Assembly: GCA_029242745.1 (NCBI GenBank)
Contig: JAQWTI010000037.1
Location: 1 to 64,000, forward strand
Origin: Acidimicrobiales bacterium
Lineage (GTDB): Bacteria; Actinomycetota; Acidimicrobiia; Acidimicrobiales; MedAcidi-G1
Reading direction: 5' to 3'
Length of the DNA: 64,000 bases
Positions 33,213 through 42,452 of the stretch are shown here, one piece after another. Numbering within the stretch: position 1 is the first letter of the stretch; the number at the start of each line of letters is the position of its first letter. The notes under the pieces are model-generated. The model was not told where the DNA came from and did not search any database. It saw nothing but the letters and a program-made list of their open reading frames with translations. A program made the translations under genes and the position numbers.

Positions 33213-34529
33213 TCAGCTAGAACCCACCGAAGAAAATCCCTTCTCCAAGTCGGCAATGATGTCATCTACAGACTCCAGACCGACCGATAGCCGAACCAAG
33301 CCCGGTGCAACCCCAGTAGCGGCCTGCTCCTTTTCTGTTAACTGTGAATGAGTCGTCGAAGCCGGATGGATAGCCAAGCTTCGGACATCCCCAATATTGG
33401 CAACATGGCTATGCAACTCAAGCGAATCAACGAAGCGCGACCCAGCGCCTTGTCCTCCCTTAATGATGAAGGCTGGGACGGAGCCGTAACCTCGCCCTCC
33501 CCCGTACTCAGTCATCCGGTCATGCCACCGACTACTGGACAGACCCCCATATTGAACTGCCTCGACCTGACTATGGCTCTCGAGGTATTCGGCAACTACT
33601 TGAGCATTAGAGAAGTGCCGTTCCATCCGATAGCTGAGTGTTTCGAGTCCCTGAAGAAAATAGAAGGCATTCTGAGGAGAAACTGCGGCACCAAGGTCGC
33701 GTAGTAGCTGAACTCGGGCCTTGATGATGTAAGCACCTGCGCCAAGTGCTGGCCAGTAGGCAAGTCCGTGATAGCTCGGGTCAGGATCTGTCACATTTGG
33801 GAATCGCCCGCTCGCTCCAAAGTCGAAGGTTCCTCCATCGATAACTACTCCTCCTACGGAATTGCCGTGGCCTCCGATGAACTTGGTTAATGAGTGGACC
33901 ACTATGTCCGCTCCCAAAGTCAGTGGGTTGATGAGAAACGGAGTAGCAACGGTGTTGTCAACAACAAGTGGAATGCCCACCGCATGACCCACCTCGGAGA
34001 TGCCCTTGATGTCTAAGCAGTCATTACGCGGATTGCCAATTGTCTCCCCATACAGAACTTTGGTGTTGGGTTGGATTGCTGCTTCCCACGCGTTGAGATC
34101 GTCCGGACTATCAATAAAAGTGGTGGTGATTCCGAGCTTCGGAAGCGTGTAATGAAACAGGTTGTAAGTCCCACCGTAGAGGGATGCCGAGGAGACGATA
34201 TGGTCACCGGCTTCGGCTAGGTTCAAAATTGCAATCGTCTCTGCAGCTTGGCCAGAAGCCACCACTAAGGCTCCGGGAAGCCCGATCGCCGTATCAGTAC
34301 CACCCTCAAGAGATTGCAATCGCGCCTCAAGCACCATTTGAGTTGGGTTCATGATCCGCGTGTAAATATTTCCAACTTCAGCCAATGCAAAGAGATCCGC
34401 TGCGTGCTGACTATCACGGAACGTGTACGACGTGGTTTGGTAGATCGGAACAGTCCGACTACCGGTCGTAGCGTCCGGTTCCTGACCAGCATGGATCTGT
34501 CTAGTTTCAAATCCCCATTCATTGCTCAT
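33213..34529 (-). CDS. metY: O-acetylhomoserine sulfhydrylase (MetY type)
   Basis: 438-residue Cys/Met-metabolism PLP enzyme making homocysteine from O-acetylhomoserine and sulfide. Motifs include ETRQIHAGQEPD, TTSYTFRDSQHAADLF, YTRIMNPT, the PLP Lys in VHSLTKFIGGHGN, and the C-terminal VRLSVGLES. The length and long central insertion fit MetY rather than MetB. Start is ATG 34529 with GGAGG at good spacing. A structured leader lies upstream and is also one member of the long direct repeat. Confidence 0.92.
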   Translation of the reverse strand: MSNEWGFETRQIHAGQEPDATTGSRTVPIYQTTSYTFRDSQHAADLFALAEVGNIYTRIMNPTQMVLEARLQSLEGGTDTAIGLPGALVVASGQAAETIAILNLAEAGDHIVSSASLYGGTYNLFHYTLPKLGITTTFIDSPDDLNAWEAAIQPNTKVLYGETIGNPRNDCLDIKGISEVGHAVGIPLVVDNTVATPFLINPLTLGADIVVHSLTKFIGGHGNSVGGVVIDGGTFDFGASGRFPNVTDPDPSYHGLAYWPALGAGAYIIKARVQLLRDLGAAVSPQNAFYFLQGLETLSYRMERHFSNAQVVAEYLESHSQVEAVQYGGLSSSRWHDRMTEYGGGRGYGSVPAFIIKGGQGAGSRFVDSLELHSHVANIGDVRSLAIHPASTTHSQLTEKEQAATGVAPGLVRLSVGLESVDDIIADLEKGFSSVGSS

Positions 34530-34740
34530 CGGTATTCCTCCCAGCCCTACACGGCTTTGTCCGGAGAGGGACACCCCTAGTTGCCAGCGAAGAACTGCTT
34601 AGAGCACGGAGCCCAAACACCTCAGACACTTGGTTGCTCTGGCCATCTGACCTGAGCCACATCTCCGCCATAAGCGGACAGCACCTTGGGTGTCCATCCC
34701 AGGTTGCTGGACACGCCACAAGACGTGTCTCTCTTAATGT
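34530..34740 (-). promoter_or_regulatory. structured 5' leader of metY, possible SAM-sensing RNA
   Basis: The minus-strand RNA can form GACACG/CGTGTC, then CAGCAACCT (34701-34709) with AGGTGCTG (34679-34686), which resembles the P3 core (GCAACC...GGTGC) of SAM-I/SAM-IV riboswitches. Then come AGAGCA/TGCTCT, TGTCC/GGACA and AGCC/GGGCT just before the ribosome-binding site. A SAM-responsive leader would suit metY. The full SAM-I or SAM-IV consensus was not found, so the ligand is unproven. Confidence 0.4.
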
Positions 34741-34930
34741 GATCCCTAGTTAACCAGAATTTCGACCACTTTGTTCGAATATGAGGCCAACATTCTGGCA
34801 ATGTCTCATAATCAGCCCAACTAAGCCTGACAAGACCAATTAATTAGGTGAGCCAGTTCCCTTCTCGCTACCCCCGGACGCCAGCAATACCTGGAACTGA
34901 TCCTTATTCATGTCTCCCCACACGCAACAC
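34544..34930. repeat. long direct repeat, copy 1 (387 bp)
   Basis: Nearly identical to 43880-44265 in the same orientation: I count about 10 substitutions and one 1-bp indel. This copy spans the metY leader and the last codons of the CoA-transferase gene. The two copies lie 9336 bp apart. Confidence 0.97.
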
Positions 34931-36088
34931 CGCCTCACCTCTAGCCACAATGTCCTGCACAAGCTCACTGTCGTGTTCGCCTAAGGAAGGAATCCAAGAC
35001 TGTTCAGCAGAACTGGTACCAAAGTTGAGAGGCAAGGGGAAGAGTTGTGTTGACTGTCCGTCACCTAAATCAACATCCATCCGAAACCCCCGGGATAGCA
35101 ACTGTTCATGGGTCCAGAGATCAATCGGATCATTGAGTTGAGCGTTAGCTATCAGATTCTCCTGTAAATGGCTTCGAAGAACTTTGGGGTCAATTTCTGC
35201 GAATCGTTGAGCCAACAAGGTTTCTAATGTTTCTACATTCGCTATCCGATGTTCATTGCTGGAATACAAAGGATGCGTGGACAACTCATGGTCACATATA
35301 ACGCCCTCACAGAACCGTTGCCATTCTTCCTCCGTCTGGATTGCTATTAGTATCTGTGAGGAATCTGCGAGCGTAAACACCCCATACGGCGCAATATATG
35401 CATGTCTATGACCTGCCCGCTGGGGAGAACTACCAGACTCTCGAGCTGAATATGTCGGTGCGGACATCCACTCAGCGAGACATTCCAGCATTGAGATAGA
35501 CAAGCACGCTCCCTTCCCTGTGCTGCCTCGCTGAAACAACGCAGCAAGAATGCCGCTAAACGCATACATGGCTGCAGCGATATCAGCTGCGGGAAATCCA
35601 GCTTTTGAAATCTGCTCATCACTACCAGTCACGGACATAACTGCTGCTTCAGCTTGAATCGCCAAGTCGTAGGCTTTGTCGCCGTCACGAGGTCCACCGG
35701 GCCCGTACCCAGAGATCTCACAGGCGATGAGCGACGGATGGAGGTCCGAGAGTTCTCTAGCTGTCAGATTATTTCGTGCTGCAGCCGCTGGAGAGAGATT
35801 GTGAAGGAATACATCAGCACCAGCAATCAAGCAGTCCAGAAAATGGCGATCAGATTCTGACTTTACGTCCAACACCAAACTATGTTTTCCACGATTTACC
35901 CATACAAAGAAAATTGAATGACCTTTTAATTTTGAGTCATAATGGCGAGCCAAGTCACCTTTTATTGGTCGTTCAATCTTGATAACAGTCGCGCCCAGGT
36001 CAGCCAACTGCCGTGTAGCAAATGGCCCCGCCACCGCTTGTTCTAGTGATACAACTACCACTCCTTCTAGCGGACCGGTTCTAGACAT
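34904..36088 (-). CDS. CaiB/BaiF family (class III) CoA-transferase
   Basis: 394-residue formyl-CoA/carnitine CoA-transferase family member moving CoA between carboxylic acids. The N-terminal GVVVVSLEQAVAGPFATRQLADLGA with KIERP is standard, and the catalytic Asp is in YDLAIQAEAAV. GFPAADIAAAMYAFSGILAAL and GKGACLSISMLECL are also typical. The last codons lie inside direct repeat copy 1. It is the first gene inside the repeat-bounded module. The acyl substrate cannot be inferred. Confidence 0.9.
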   Translation of the reverse strand: MSRTGPLEGVVVVSLEQAVAGPFATRQLADLGATVIKIERPIKGDLARHYDSKLKGHSIFFVWVNRGKHSLVLDVKSESDRHFLDCLIAGADVFLHNLSPAAAARNNLTARELSDLHPSLIACEISGYGPGGPRDGDKAYDLAIQAEAAVMSVTGSDEQISKAGFPAADIAAAMYAFSGILAALFQRGSTGKGACLSISMLECLAEWMSAPTYSARESGSSPQRAGHRHAYIAPYGVFTLADSSQILIAIQTEEEWQRFCEGVICDHELSTHPLYSSNEHRIANVETLETLLAQRFAEIDPKVLRSHLQENLIANAQLNDPIDLWTHEQLLSRGFRMDVDLGDGQSTQLFPLPLNFGTSSAEQSWIPSLGEHDSELVQDIVARGEAVLRVGRHE

Positions 36089-36211
36089 TGGGCATTAACT
36101 CCTAATTTGAGTCCCGTCATAGCCAGTCAACGACCGGTTGGGGAATTCAAGTGGATAACACGCTCTTTGGGCACTTCAATTGTATTTCTCTTCCATTACG
36201 AAATATTGCGC

Positions 36212-36607
36212 CTAGTCCCATACGGTGAAGTGCTTTGGCTCCAACGTCACAACCACTCTCTCAGTTCCCGGCGCATCAAAGGTGTACTCTTTGATTCCCA
36301 TATACCTCGATGCCAGAGCATTAAGAAACTCATTATCAGAATCTTCTGAAATATCAATAACTGAGCTTCGAACCTCCATACTCCGATAAGGGTTATCTGG
36401 GTCAATAAGTGACATGGCGACTAGTGGAGTCGCACAGACATTGCGGTATTTCTGCCTAGCGGTAGTCAAACTTAAACGTATTGTGACTCCATCCCAGTCA
36501 AACCACACTGGCGTGCAGTGGGGCTCTCCCGAGGGTCCAATCGTCGCAATATCAGCCACCATTGTGCAATCCAGCAGATCTAGATGAGAAACGGGGGCGG
36601 TTACCAT
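36212..36607 (-). CDS. pyridoxamine 5'-phosphate oxidase-fold protein (FMN/F420 type)
   Basis: 131-residue split-barrel protein. MVADIATIGPSGEPHCTPVWFDWDG is the typical first hairpin of the PPOX family that binds F420 or FMN, followed by LTTARQKYRNV and LVAMSLIDPDNPYRSMEV. Small PPOX enzymes of Actinobacteria are often F420-dependent reductases. A separate transcription unit is possible, because 123 bp separate it from the CoA-transferase gene. Confidence 0.75.
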   Translation of the reverse strand: MVTAPVSHLDLLDCTMVADIATIGPSGEPHCTPVWFDWDGVTIRLSLTTARQKYRNVCATPLVAMSLIDPDNPYRSMEVRSSVIDISEDSDNEFLNALASRYMGIKEYTFDAPGTERVVVTLEPKHFTVWD

Positions 36608-36865
36608 CAGGAGTTACGCACCCATTTAAATGCACAATTGCAAATGTGTACACAAATACGGTTCATTCTGATGCAAACCATTGCTAGCTTTACTCCTTAA
36701 TTTCAGAAACAATTATACGTCTAAGTACTTGAGTCAAAATGAGATAATAGAAACACTTTATGTCTTTAGTTAAAAACCTCGTTATTTATTATTTCACTTT
36801 AATACAACAGACTCACTGTAAACTTATGACTTCTTTATATCACGCTTAATAGCAGAACAAAATAT

Positions 36866-38626
36866 TTATAGCCGAGCAAGCACTGGGCTGCAGAACGACA
36901 ATGTTGCTTGCTCAACAAATCCTCGATCAATTAGTGAGTACTCTGGAATCGCAGTAATGGGCAGAAATATAAGCCACATAAACGGATTCGGAAGTTGGCA
37001 ACCCAATTCATGAGATGCTGCTATTAGTTGATCCTCGGCCGCCATCATTTGTTCGGGATCGATATCGCTCATGATGCCCGCAATAGGAAGTGCGAGCTCA
37101 GCGAGCACTTCGGAGCCCCGTGCTACAACCTGGCCACCGTTCATCTCAATGATTCGATTGGTAGCGGTAACCATGGATTGGACATCGGCTCCAAGGCAAA
37201 CAATATTTTCATCATCTGGAGACAGTGATGAAGCGATAGCCCCTTCTTTCAAAGAAAAACCAGACATGAAAGCGGTTGACCGTGAACCAGTGTCGTTGTA
37301 CCTCTCGATTACAGAAACGTAGAGGACATCGTCTTCAGGATTCGGAAGAATGACACCATCTTTTATTTCCAGTTCAGCATCGCGGCGCAAGCGCAGCGGG
37401 ATATCTGGCGGTACAAACATTGAAATAACCTGAGCGCGACCATCCTCTAGATCTGTCCGGAATAGCAGATCGTCTTCCGTCACAGGTGTCAGGTTAAAGG
37501 TGTTCACCATCTCCACTGGTCGGCTTGGTGGTTCCGCCTCATACAAGACTTCCTCCCCGTTTGCTACCAGTTCACCACCCACGTAGGTCGCCGCAACTTG
37601 AAATTCTGAAAGATTCTCAACAAGGAGAATGTCGGCATAGCGACCAGGCCCGATTGCTCCTACCTGATCATCAATTCGAAGAGCATCTGCGGCGTTGATG
37701 GTCGCCATTTGAATGGCCACAACTGGATCCACACCCTCCCCGATAGCCAGTCTCACAATGTGATCCATGTGGCCCAGACGGAGCAGAGTCGAAGTATCAG
37801 TGTCATCTGAGCATAGGCATATACGTCGAGTCGGCAGGCCTGCCTCCGTCACAGCGCGTATACATTCCACCAAGTTTGCAGCCATCGTTGCCTGCCGCAA
37901 CACGCAGTAGAGGCCATTTCGTAACTTCTCGATCGTCTCTTCCATCGAATAGCACTCATGGTCGTCACGAGCCCCACAGTTCATGTAAGCACCAAGTCGC
38001 GGACCCACCACAAATGGCGCATGTCCATGAATCGGAAGTTTGTGGTCAGCGCAGAGTTGGATGGACTTGAACACGTCTTCGTCGCCGGCAGCGATGAAGT
38101 CCATTGTTGTTTCAGCTATCCCGTTGGCCTCGGGCCATTCAAATGCAATCCGATGGTCTTCTGGTCCCACACTCGCCCCAAGGGTCCCGGCCGGAATTGT
38201 GTACGGAATCTTGCACGGCGGCGGGTTGAAGACCCGCAATGGAAGGCTCTCAGCCTCGTCGAGCATGTACCGAATACCGTCTATCCCTTTAACTGGCGCG
38301 ATCTGATCAAATGCAGTGCAGACAGACGTGGTTCCATGCAGGTTCACAACTTTTGCGAAATTTGTAATAGACATCTTTGTGACTTCAGTGTGTACATGAG
38401 CATCAATAAGCCCTGGCACCAGATGGAAGCCTGTTACGTCAATAATTTCTGTATCAGCACCAATTGTAGAATCAACATCGCCTACTAATGCAATCTTTCC
38501 GTCAAATACTGCTACGTCCGCGTCGTAGATCTCAGCCGTGTAGACATTAACAAGTTTGCCACCTTTAAATATCTTATGAGCAGAAGTTCTTCCTAGTCCA
38601 ACATCTATAACTGAACGATTAAACAC
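36866..38626 (-). CDS. adenine deaminase family protein (divergent, copy 2)
   Basis: 586 residues, same family as the gene at 31321. HVHTE, HGHAPF, DDHECYS and LCSDD are kept, but the DPHE metal motif reads AFDQIAP, and the C-terminal HDSHN of true adenine deaminase reads SPDDEN. It has thus lost a different set of residues from copy 1. ATG start with AGGGGGATG upstream. It precedes the ABC transporter unit on the same strand, inside the repeat-bounded module, and AT-rich spacers flank it. An altered purine or pyrimidine substrate is likely. Confidence 0.8.
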   Translation of the reverse strand: MFNRSVIDVGLGRTSAHKIFKGGKLVNVYTAEIYDADVAVFDGKIALVGDVDSTIGADTEIIDVTGFHLVPGLIDAHVHTEVTKMSITNFAKVVNLHGTTSVCTAFDQIAPVKGIDGIRYMLDEAESLPLRVFNPPPCKIPYTIPAGTLGASVGPEDHRIAFEWPEANGIAETTMDFIAAGDEDVFKSIQLCADHKLPIHGHAPFVVGPRLGAYMNCGARDDHECYSMEETIEKLRNGLYCVLRQATMAANLVECIRAVTEAGLPTRRICLCSDDTDTSTLLRLGHMDHIVRLAIGEGVDPVVAIQMATINAADALRIDDQVGAIGPGRYADILLVENLSEFQVAATYVGGELVANGEEVLYEAEPPSRPVEMVNTFNLTPVTEDDLLFRTDLEDGRAQVISMFVPPDIPLRLRRDAELEIKDGVILPNPEDDVLYVSVIERYNDTGSRSTAFMSGFSLKEGAIASSLSPDDENIVCLGADVQSMVTATNRIIEMNGGQVVARGSEVLAELALPIAGIMSDIDPEQMMAAEDQLIAASHELGCQLPNPFMWLIFLPITAIPEYSLIDRGFVEQATLSFCSPVLARL

Positions 38627-38722
38627 ATCATCCCCCTAATTTTTAAATTTCACAGTAAATATTTTACCAACGAGATCTTTAAGAACTCTTCAAACACCTG
38701 AATACCTGACACATCAATAATT

Positions 38723-39658
38723 TCATTTAATTGCTTCATAGTTGGTTCCGAGAGCAGGAGGCATTCGAGACCACCGAACACCAACTGTCAGAATTGCTAA
38801 TGCCACAACAAATGGAATGGCCTCAAGAAGTTCAGTTGGCATGTCGACGAAGACATTATTAAGATTTATACTTAAAGCTTCAAAAAATCCAAACACAAAT
38901 GCGCCTAATGCTGCTCCCCAAATTTTCCAACTGGCCATTATTAGTACTATCAAAGCGATAAAGCCGCGATTGGCTGTAACCATAGGTTGAAAGCGCCCAA
39001 CAGCTCCCAGCATGAGGGCGGCCCCCCCAAAGCCGCCAAGCAGACCCGAGATGAGGGTCGCGTGAGTACGTACTTTTATGACATCGATTCCGCGAGCTGA
39101 AGCCGCATCAGGGTCCTCGCCAACTGATCGCACTTGGAGCCCAAAGATAGTTCTCGAAGAAATCCACCAAGCAACTGGAACAAGTCCAACTGCAAACCAG
39201 GTGTACCAACTATGAAGAAACAGTGCACGACCAAACCAAGGAATATCCGAGAGCACTGGAATATTGATTTTCCCTGGCAAGGGAACTTGTCGGTCTACAC
39301 CCCCAACGCTGGTGGTGAGACGGAAGATGAAACCGGTTATTCCCACTCCGAGAATTGTTAGGCCAAAGCCAACGACTACTTGATTGGCGCGAAGTCTTAT
39401 AGAGAACAAAACCATCAGCGCCGAAAGCAACAAGCCTGCCAACCCGCCCGCCACAAAACCAATAGGTGTCAGTGTTGGGTCCGCTACGTAAAGCGAAGCC
39501 AGTGCTCCCACGATCATGTATCCCTCAAGACCAATATTAAGCACACCGCTACGCTGAGCAAACGTTTCACCAATTGATGCAAATATCAAAGGAGTCGCAA
39601 GCCGGAGGCCACCAGCAAATGTGGCACTCCAAAACGTCGCTTCAGCCAACCGGCTCAT
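38723..39658 (-). CDS. BMP-type ABC transporter permease (second subunit)
   Basis: 311-residue membrane permease of the BPD_transp_2 family with about eight hydrophobic helices and the signature GETFAQRSGVLNIGLEGYMIVGAL near the N-terminus. GEDPDAASARGIDVIKVR is the cytoplasmic coupling loop. Homologues work in nucleoside (NupQ-like) uptake with a BMP lipoprotein. Its ATG overlaps the upstream permease stop by 4 nt. Confidence 0.88.
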   Translation of the reverse strand: MSRLAEATFWSATFAGGLRLATPLIFASIGETFAQRSGVLNIGLEGYMIVGALASLYVADPTLTPIGFVAGGLAGLLLSALMVLFSIRLRANQVVVGFGLTILGVGITGFIFRLTTSVGGVDRQVPLPGKINIPVLSDIPWFGRALFLHSWYTWFAVGLVPVAWWISSRTIFGLQVRSVGEDPDAASARGIDVIKVRTHATLISGLLGGFGGAALMLGAVGRFQPMVTANRGFIALIVLIMASWKIWGAALGAFVFGFFEALSINLNNVFVDMPTELLEAIPFVVALAILTVGVRWSRMPPALGTNYEAIK

Positions 39659-40797
39659 GACACGGTTCGTCCTTTGGGTCTCGCTCGACTGGCTATCCGA
39701 CCAAACACATCAGCAATTTGAGGCGCATAGCGGACAGAGAATCCCAGCAGAATCATCGCCTGAATGATGTCAGATAGTGAGGCAGGGATACCCTCTGCCG
39801 ATTGCATCGAAAGGCCACCACTTTGCAAGGCACCAAAGAGAACAGCGCCCGCAAGAACACCAAGTGGCCGAGCCCCACCGAGAAATGCCACAACAAGTCC
39901 AAAAAATCCAAGTTCCGCAGCAATTTGGACATACACGCGATTTAAAAGGCCCGCTGTCTGTATCCAACCAACCAACCCAGCAGCCGCACCAGATATCAGA
40001 AGTGAGTTGACAATCACCCGCTTATCTGAAATGCCCAGACCTCTAGCCAGAGAGGGATTTTCTCCAAAAAGGTCATACTCAAAACCCCGAGTAGAACGAA
40101 TCCACCAAGTAAAGATGAGACAAGCTACGGGTACTGCCAACACACCATAATGAAATCTTGTGCCCCCCCAGATTAAACCTAACGATGCATTAGCAGGAAA
40201 CTTGACTGACTGGGGCGTAATTGCAGAAGGTGGTTTAAGTGGGTCATTGAGGAGAAACTTGAGCAATAGAAATGCAAACTCGGTAAATAACAGAGTCGAT
40301 AAAATTTCATTAACTCGGAAGTAGGCCTTTAGTAGCGCTGGCAGCAGAACCCAGGCCATTCCGAAGACAGCTCCACCAATGGCAGCTGCAGGTAGTGCGA
40401 TGACTGACGGAGCATCCTCAAACAACAATGCCGTGAGGAGGGCTCCTATGGCCCCAGTCATCACCTGCCCTTGTGCACCAATTGACACCAATCCTGCCCT
40501 TAAGGCCACGGCTGCACCAAATCCAACCAAGGCAAGTGGAGCAGCGCGCGCCAGTGTCTCCCCTATTGCAAATCGGGATCCGAAGGAGCCCTTAATCATC
40601 GCCGAGTAGGCTGAAACTGGGTCCTCACCGAAGACCAACAAGAGAAGCCCCCCAAGAAGAACCGCCGCTCCCAGCGCCAAAGAGCTTGGTTGCACTGCGC
40701 TACGAAAACGAAAGCGCCAAGAACCTTTAACTGGTTCGATCTCTGTCTTTGGATGCGCAGCGTTCTCAGGCATCTGAGTTCTTTCTAAATTATTCAT
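39655..40797 (-). CDS. BMP-type ABC transporter permease (first subunit)
   Basis: 380-residue permease, paired with the gene downstream and similar to NupP/YufP. About nine hydrophobic helices are visible. The segment AAPLALVGFGAAVALRAGLVSIGAQGQVMTGA is the family signature, and FGENPSLARGLGISDKRVIV is the coupling loop. It overlaps the ATPase stop by 8 nt. Confidence 0.88.
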   Translation of the reverse strand: MNNLERTQMPENAAHPKTEIEPVKGSWRFRFRSAVQPSSLALGAAVLLGGLLLLVFGEDPVSAYSAMIKGSFGSRFAIGETLARAAPLALVGFGAAVALRAGLVSIGAQGQVMTGAIGALLTALLFEDAPSVIALPAAAIGGAVFGMAWVLLPALLKAYFRVNEILSTLLFTEFAFLLLKFLLNDPLKPPSAITPQSVKFPANASLGLIWGGTRFHYGVLAVPVACLIFTWWIRSTRGFEYDLFGENPSLARGLGISDKRVIVNSLLISGAAAGLVGWIQTAGLLNRVYVQIAAELGFFGLVVAFLGGARPLGVLAGAVLFGALQSGGLSMQSAEGIPASLSDIIQAMILLGFSVRYAPQIADVFGRIASRARPKGRTVS

Positions 40798-42352
40798 TAC
40801 TTGACAAGCCAGCCATCGCAGTTCCGAGACGCGCAGCGGTCATATCTGCAATATCAAATCTGTCTACAATTTTTCCAGAGCTTAAGACGATAACTCGATC
40901 GGCAAGTTCTATGATTTCTTCCAGATCTGCTGAGATTACGACCACTGCACCACCTGCTTCGGCTACTCCAAAACATCGATCCCTCATAACTTTTGATGCT
41001 TCTGGATCAAGTCCCTTAGTGGGTCCATGGGCAACGAGAACTGCGGGGTTGTTCTCGAGTTCTCGCGCTGCCATTAACTTTTGCTGGTTGCCGCCAGACA
41101 GTGAACCGGCCTTACTTGTGGGGTCCGGAGGCCGAACTTGGAAGCGGTCAGCCAATAGGGTGGCGTGACTTCGTATCCGAGAGAGAAGTCGAACTCCGTA
41201 TCTTGAAAAGTCGCGGTCGCGGACTCGTCGTGCTAGGGCATTATCGGCAACTGACATCTCCGCAGCAAGTCCAACCGATCGGTCCTCGTAGAGGTGGGCG
41301 ACTCTGGCACTGATCGCATCTCGCGGTTTACCGGCAATTTCAACACCGTCAACAATTACCTGCCCTTCGACACACTGGGATTGACCGGTAAGCGTTTCGG
41401 CCAAAGTGTTTTGACCATTTCCGGCAACACCAACTACACCGAGCACTTCGCCGCTGCGTACCTGGAAAGAAACATTCTCCAAACCGACACCCCTACTCGT
41501 GTGGACTGCAACTGAGTCCACAGTTAGACGCGTCTCGCCATACTCTCGATTTGGACGATCGACCTCAAGTAAAGAGATGTCCCCCACCATCATCTCGGCA
41601 ATCTCATGAAGATCTGCCTCACTAACATCTGCGCCACCTACTACAACCTCTCCTTGTCGCAAAACAGTGAGGCGATCAGCCAACTCTGTAAGTTCGGGGA
41701 GCCTGTGAGAGATGTAGATAATTGGTGTGCCCTCATCTCGGAGCCTGTGGCAAAGACTGATTAATGCCGCTGTCTCACGCGGGCCGAGACTGGAGCTGGG
41801 CTCATCAAGAATCAACAAACGAGCCCCCCATGCAACGGCAGTCAAGATCTCTGCTTGTTGCCTCAAAGCCAGAGGCAAATCATCGACAAGGCTCTCCGCA
41901 GGGACCTCCATCGACAACTCCCTGCACCAGTGATCAATCTCCACTATCGCAGCCTTGAGGTTGAACACTGGAGAGGCCCCTGGGCGTCCTAGTTGAAGAT
42001 TTTCTGCCACGGTTAGACCCCGAACCAGCGAGAGTTGCTGGCGCACATAGGCCACGCCAGACGACGCCCCATCTCGACGAGATTCAGGGGCGTAAGGCTG
42101 ACCGAAGAGACTCATCGAGGCCCTGTCAGGCTTTAACCCACCAGCAATAATCTTCGCTAAGGTTGACTTACCAGCGCCATTTTCTCCAACCAGTGCATGG
42201 ATTTCACCAGGTCTTAGTGAAAATTCAACTTTGTTGAGAGCCTGAACCTCTCCAAATCGGCGCGATACAGCATCGGCTAAAAACGCCGGTTCCTCAAGAG
42301 AGGACTGGCTGGAACTGGCTAACACAGGTTCTTCTGCCAATCTATTTCCCAC
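40790..42352 (-). CDS. BMP-type ABC transporter ATPase (tandem domains)
   Basis: 520 residues with two ABC domains, as in NupO and sugar importer ATPases. Domain 1 has Walker A GENGAGKSTLAKIIAGG, a degenerate signature (LALRQQAEI) and Walker B LLILDEPSSSLGP. Domain 2 has a degenerate Walker A (GVAGNGQNTLAETL) and signature LSGGNQQKLMAAREL, with an unusual Walker B (VLVAHGPTKGLD) lacking the usual Asp-Glu. One active and one degenerate site is common in this family. Confidence 0.9.
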   Translation of the reverse strand: MGNRLAEEPVLASSSQSSLEEPAFLADAVSRRFGEVQALNKVEFSLRPGEIHALVGENGAGKSTLAKIIAGGLKPDRASMSLFGQPYAPESRRDGASSGVAYVRQQLSLVRGLTVAENLQLGRPGASPVFNLKAAIVEIDHWCRELSMEVPAESLVDDLPLALRQQAEILTAVAWGARLLILDEPSSSLGPRETAALISLCHRLRDEGTPIIYISHRLPELTELADRLTVLRQGEVVVGGADVSEADLHEIAEMMVGDISLLEVDRPNREYGETRLTVDSVAVHTSRGVGLENVSFQVRSGEVLGVVGVAGNGQNTLAETLTGQSQCVEGQVIVDGVEIAGKPRDAISARVAHLYEDRSVGLAAEMSVADNALARRVRDRDFSRYGVRLLSRIRSHATLLADRFQVRPPDPTSKAGSLSGGNQQKLMAARELENNPAVLVAHGPTKGLDPEASKVMRDRCFGVAEAGGAVVVISADLEEIIELADRVIVLSSGKIVDRFDIADMTAARLGTAMAGLSSNE

Positions 42353-42452
42353 CTAAAGACGCACGTTGTCAACCACGGAATCTCACCTAAGAGGCGGGCA
42401 GCCACCAAACTCGGCTCCCCGCCCCGTAAATGAGGTAAATCAGGCTTAGTTC

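Noticed and set aside
34519-34719. 66-residue open frame, repeated almost identically at 43858-44055
   Set aside because: It is identical because the DNA is a repeat. The frame lies in the metY leader and shows no protein features.
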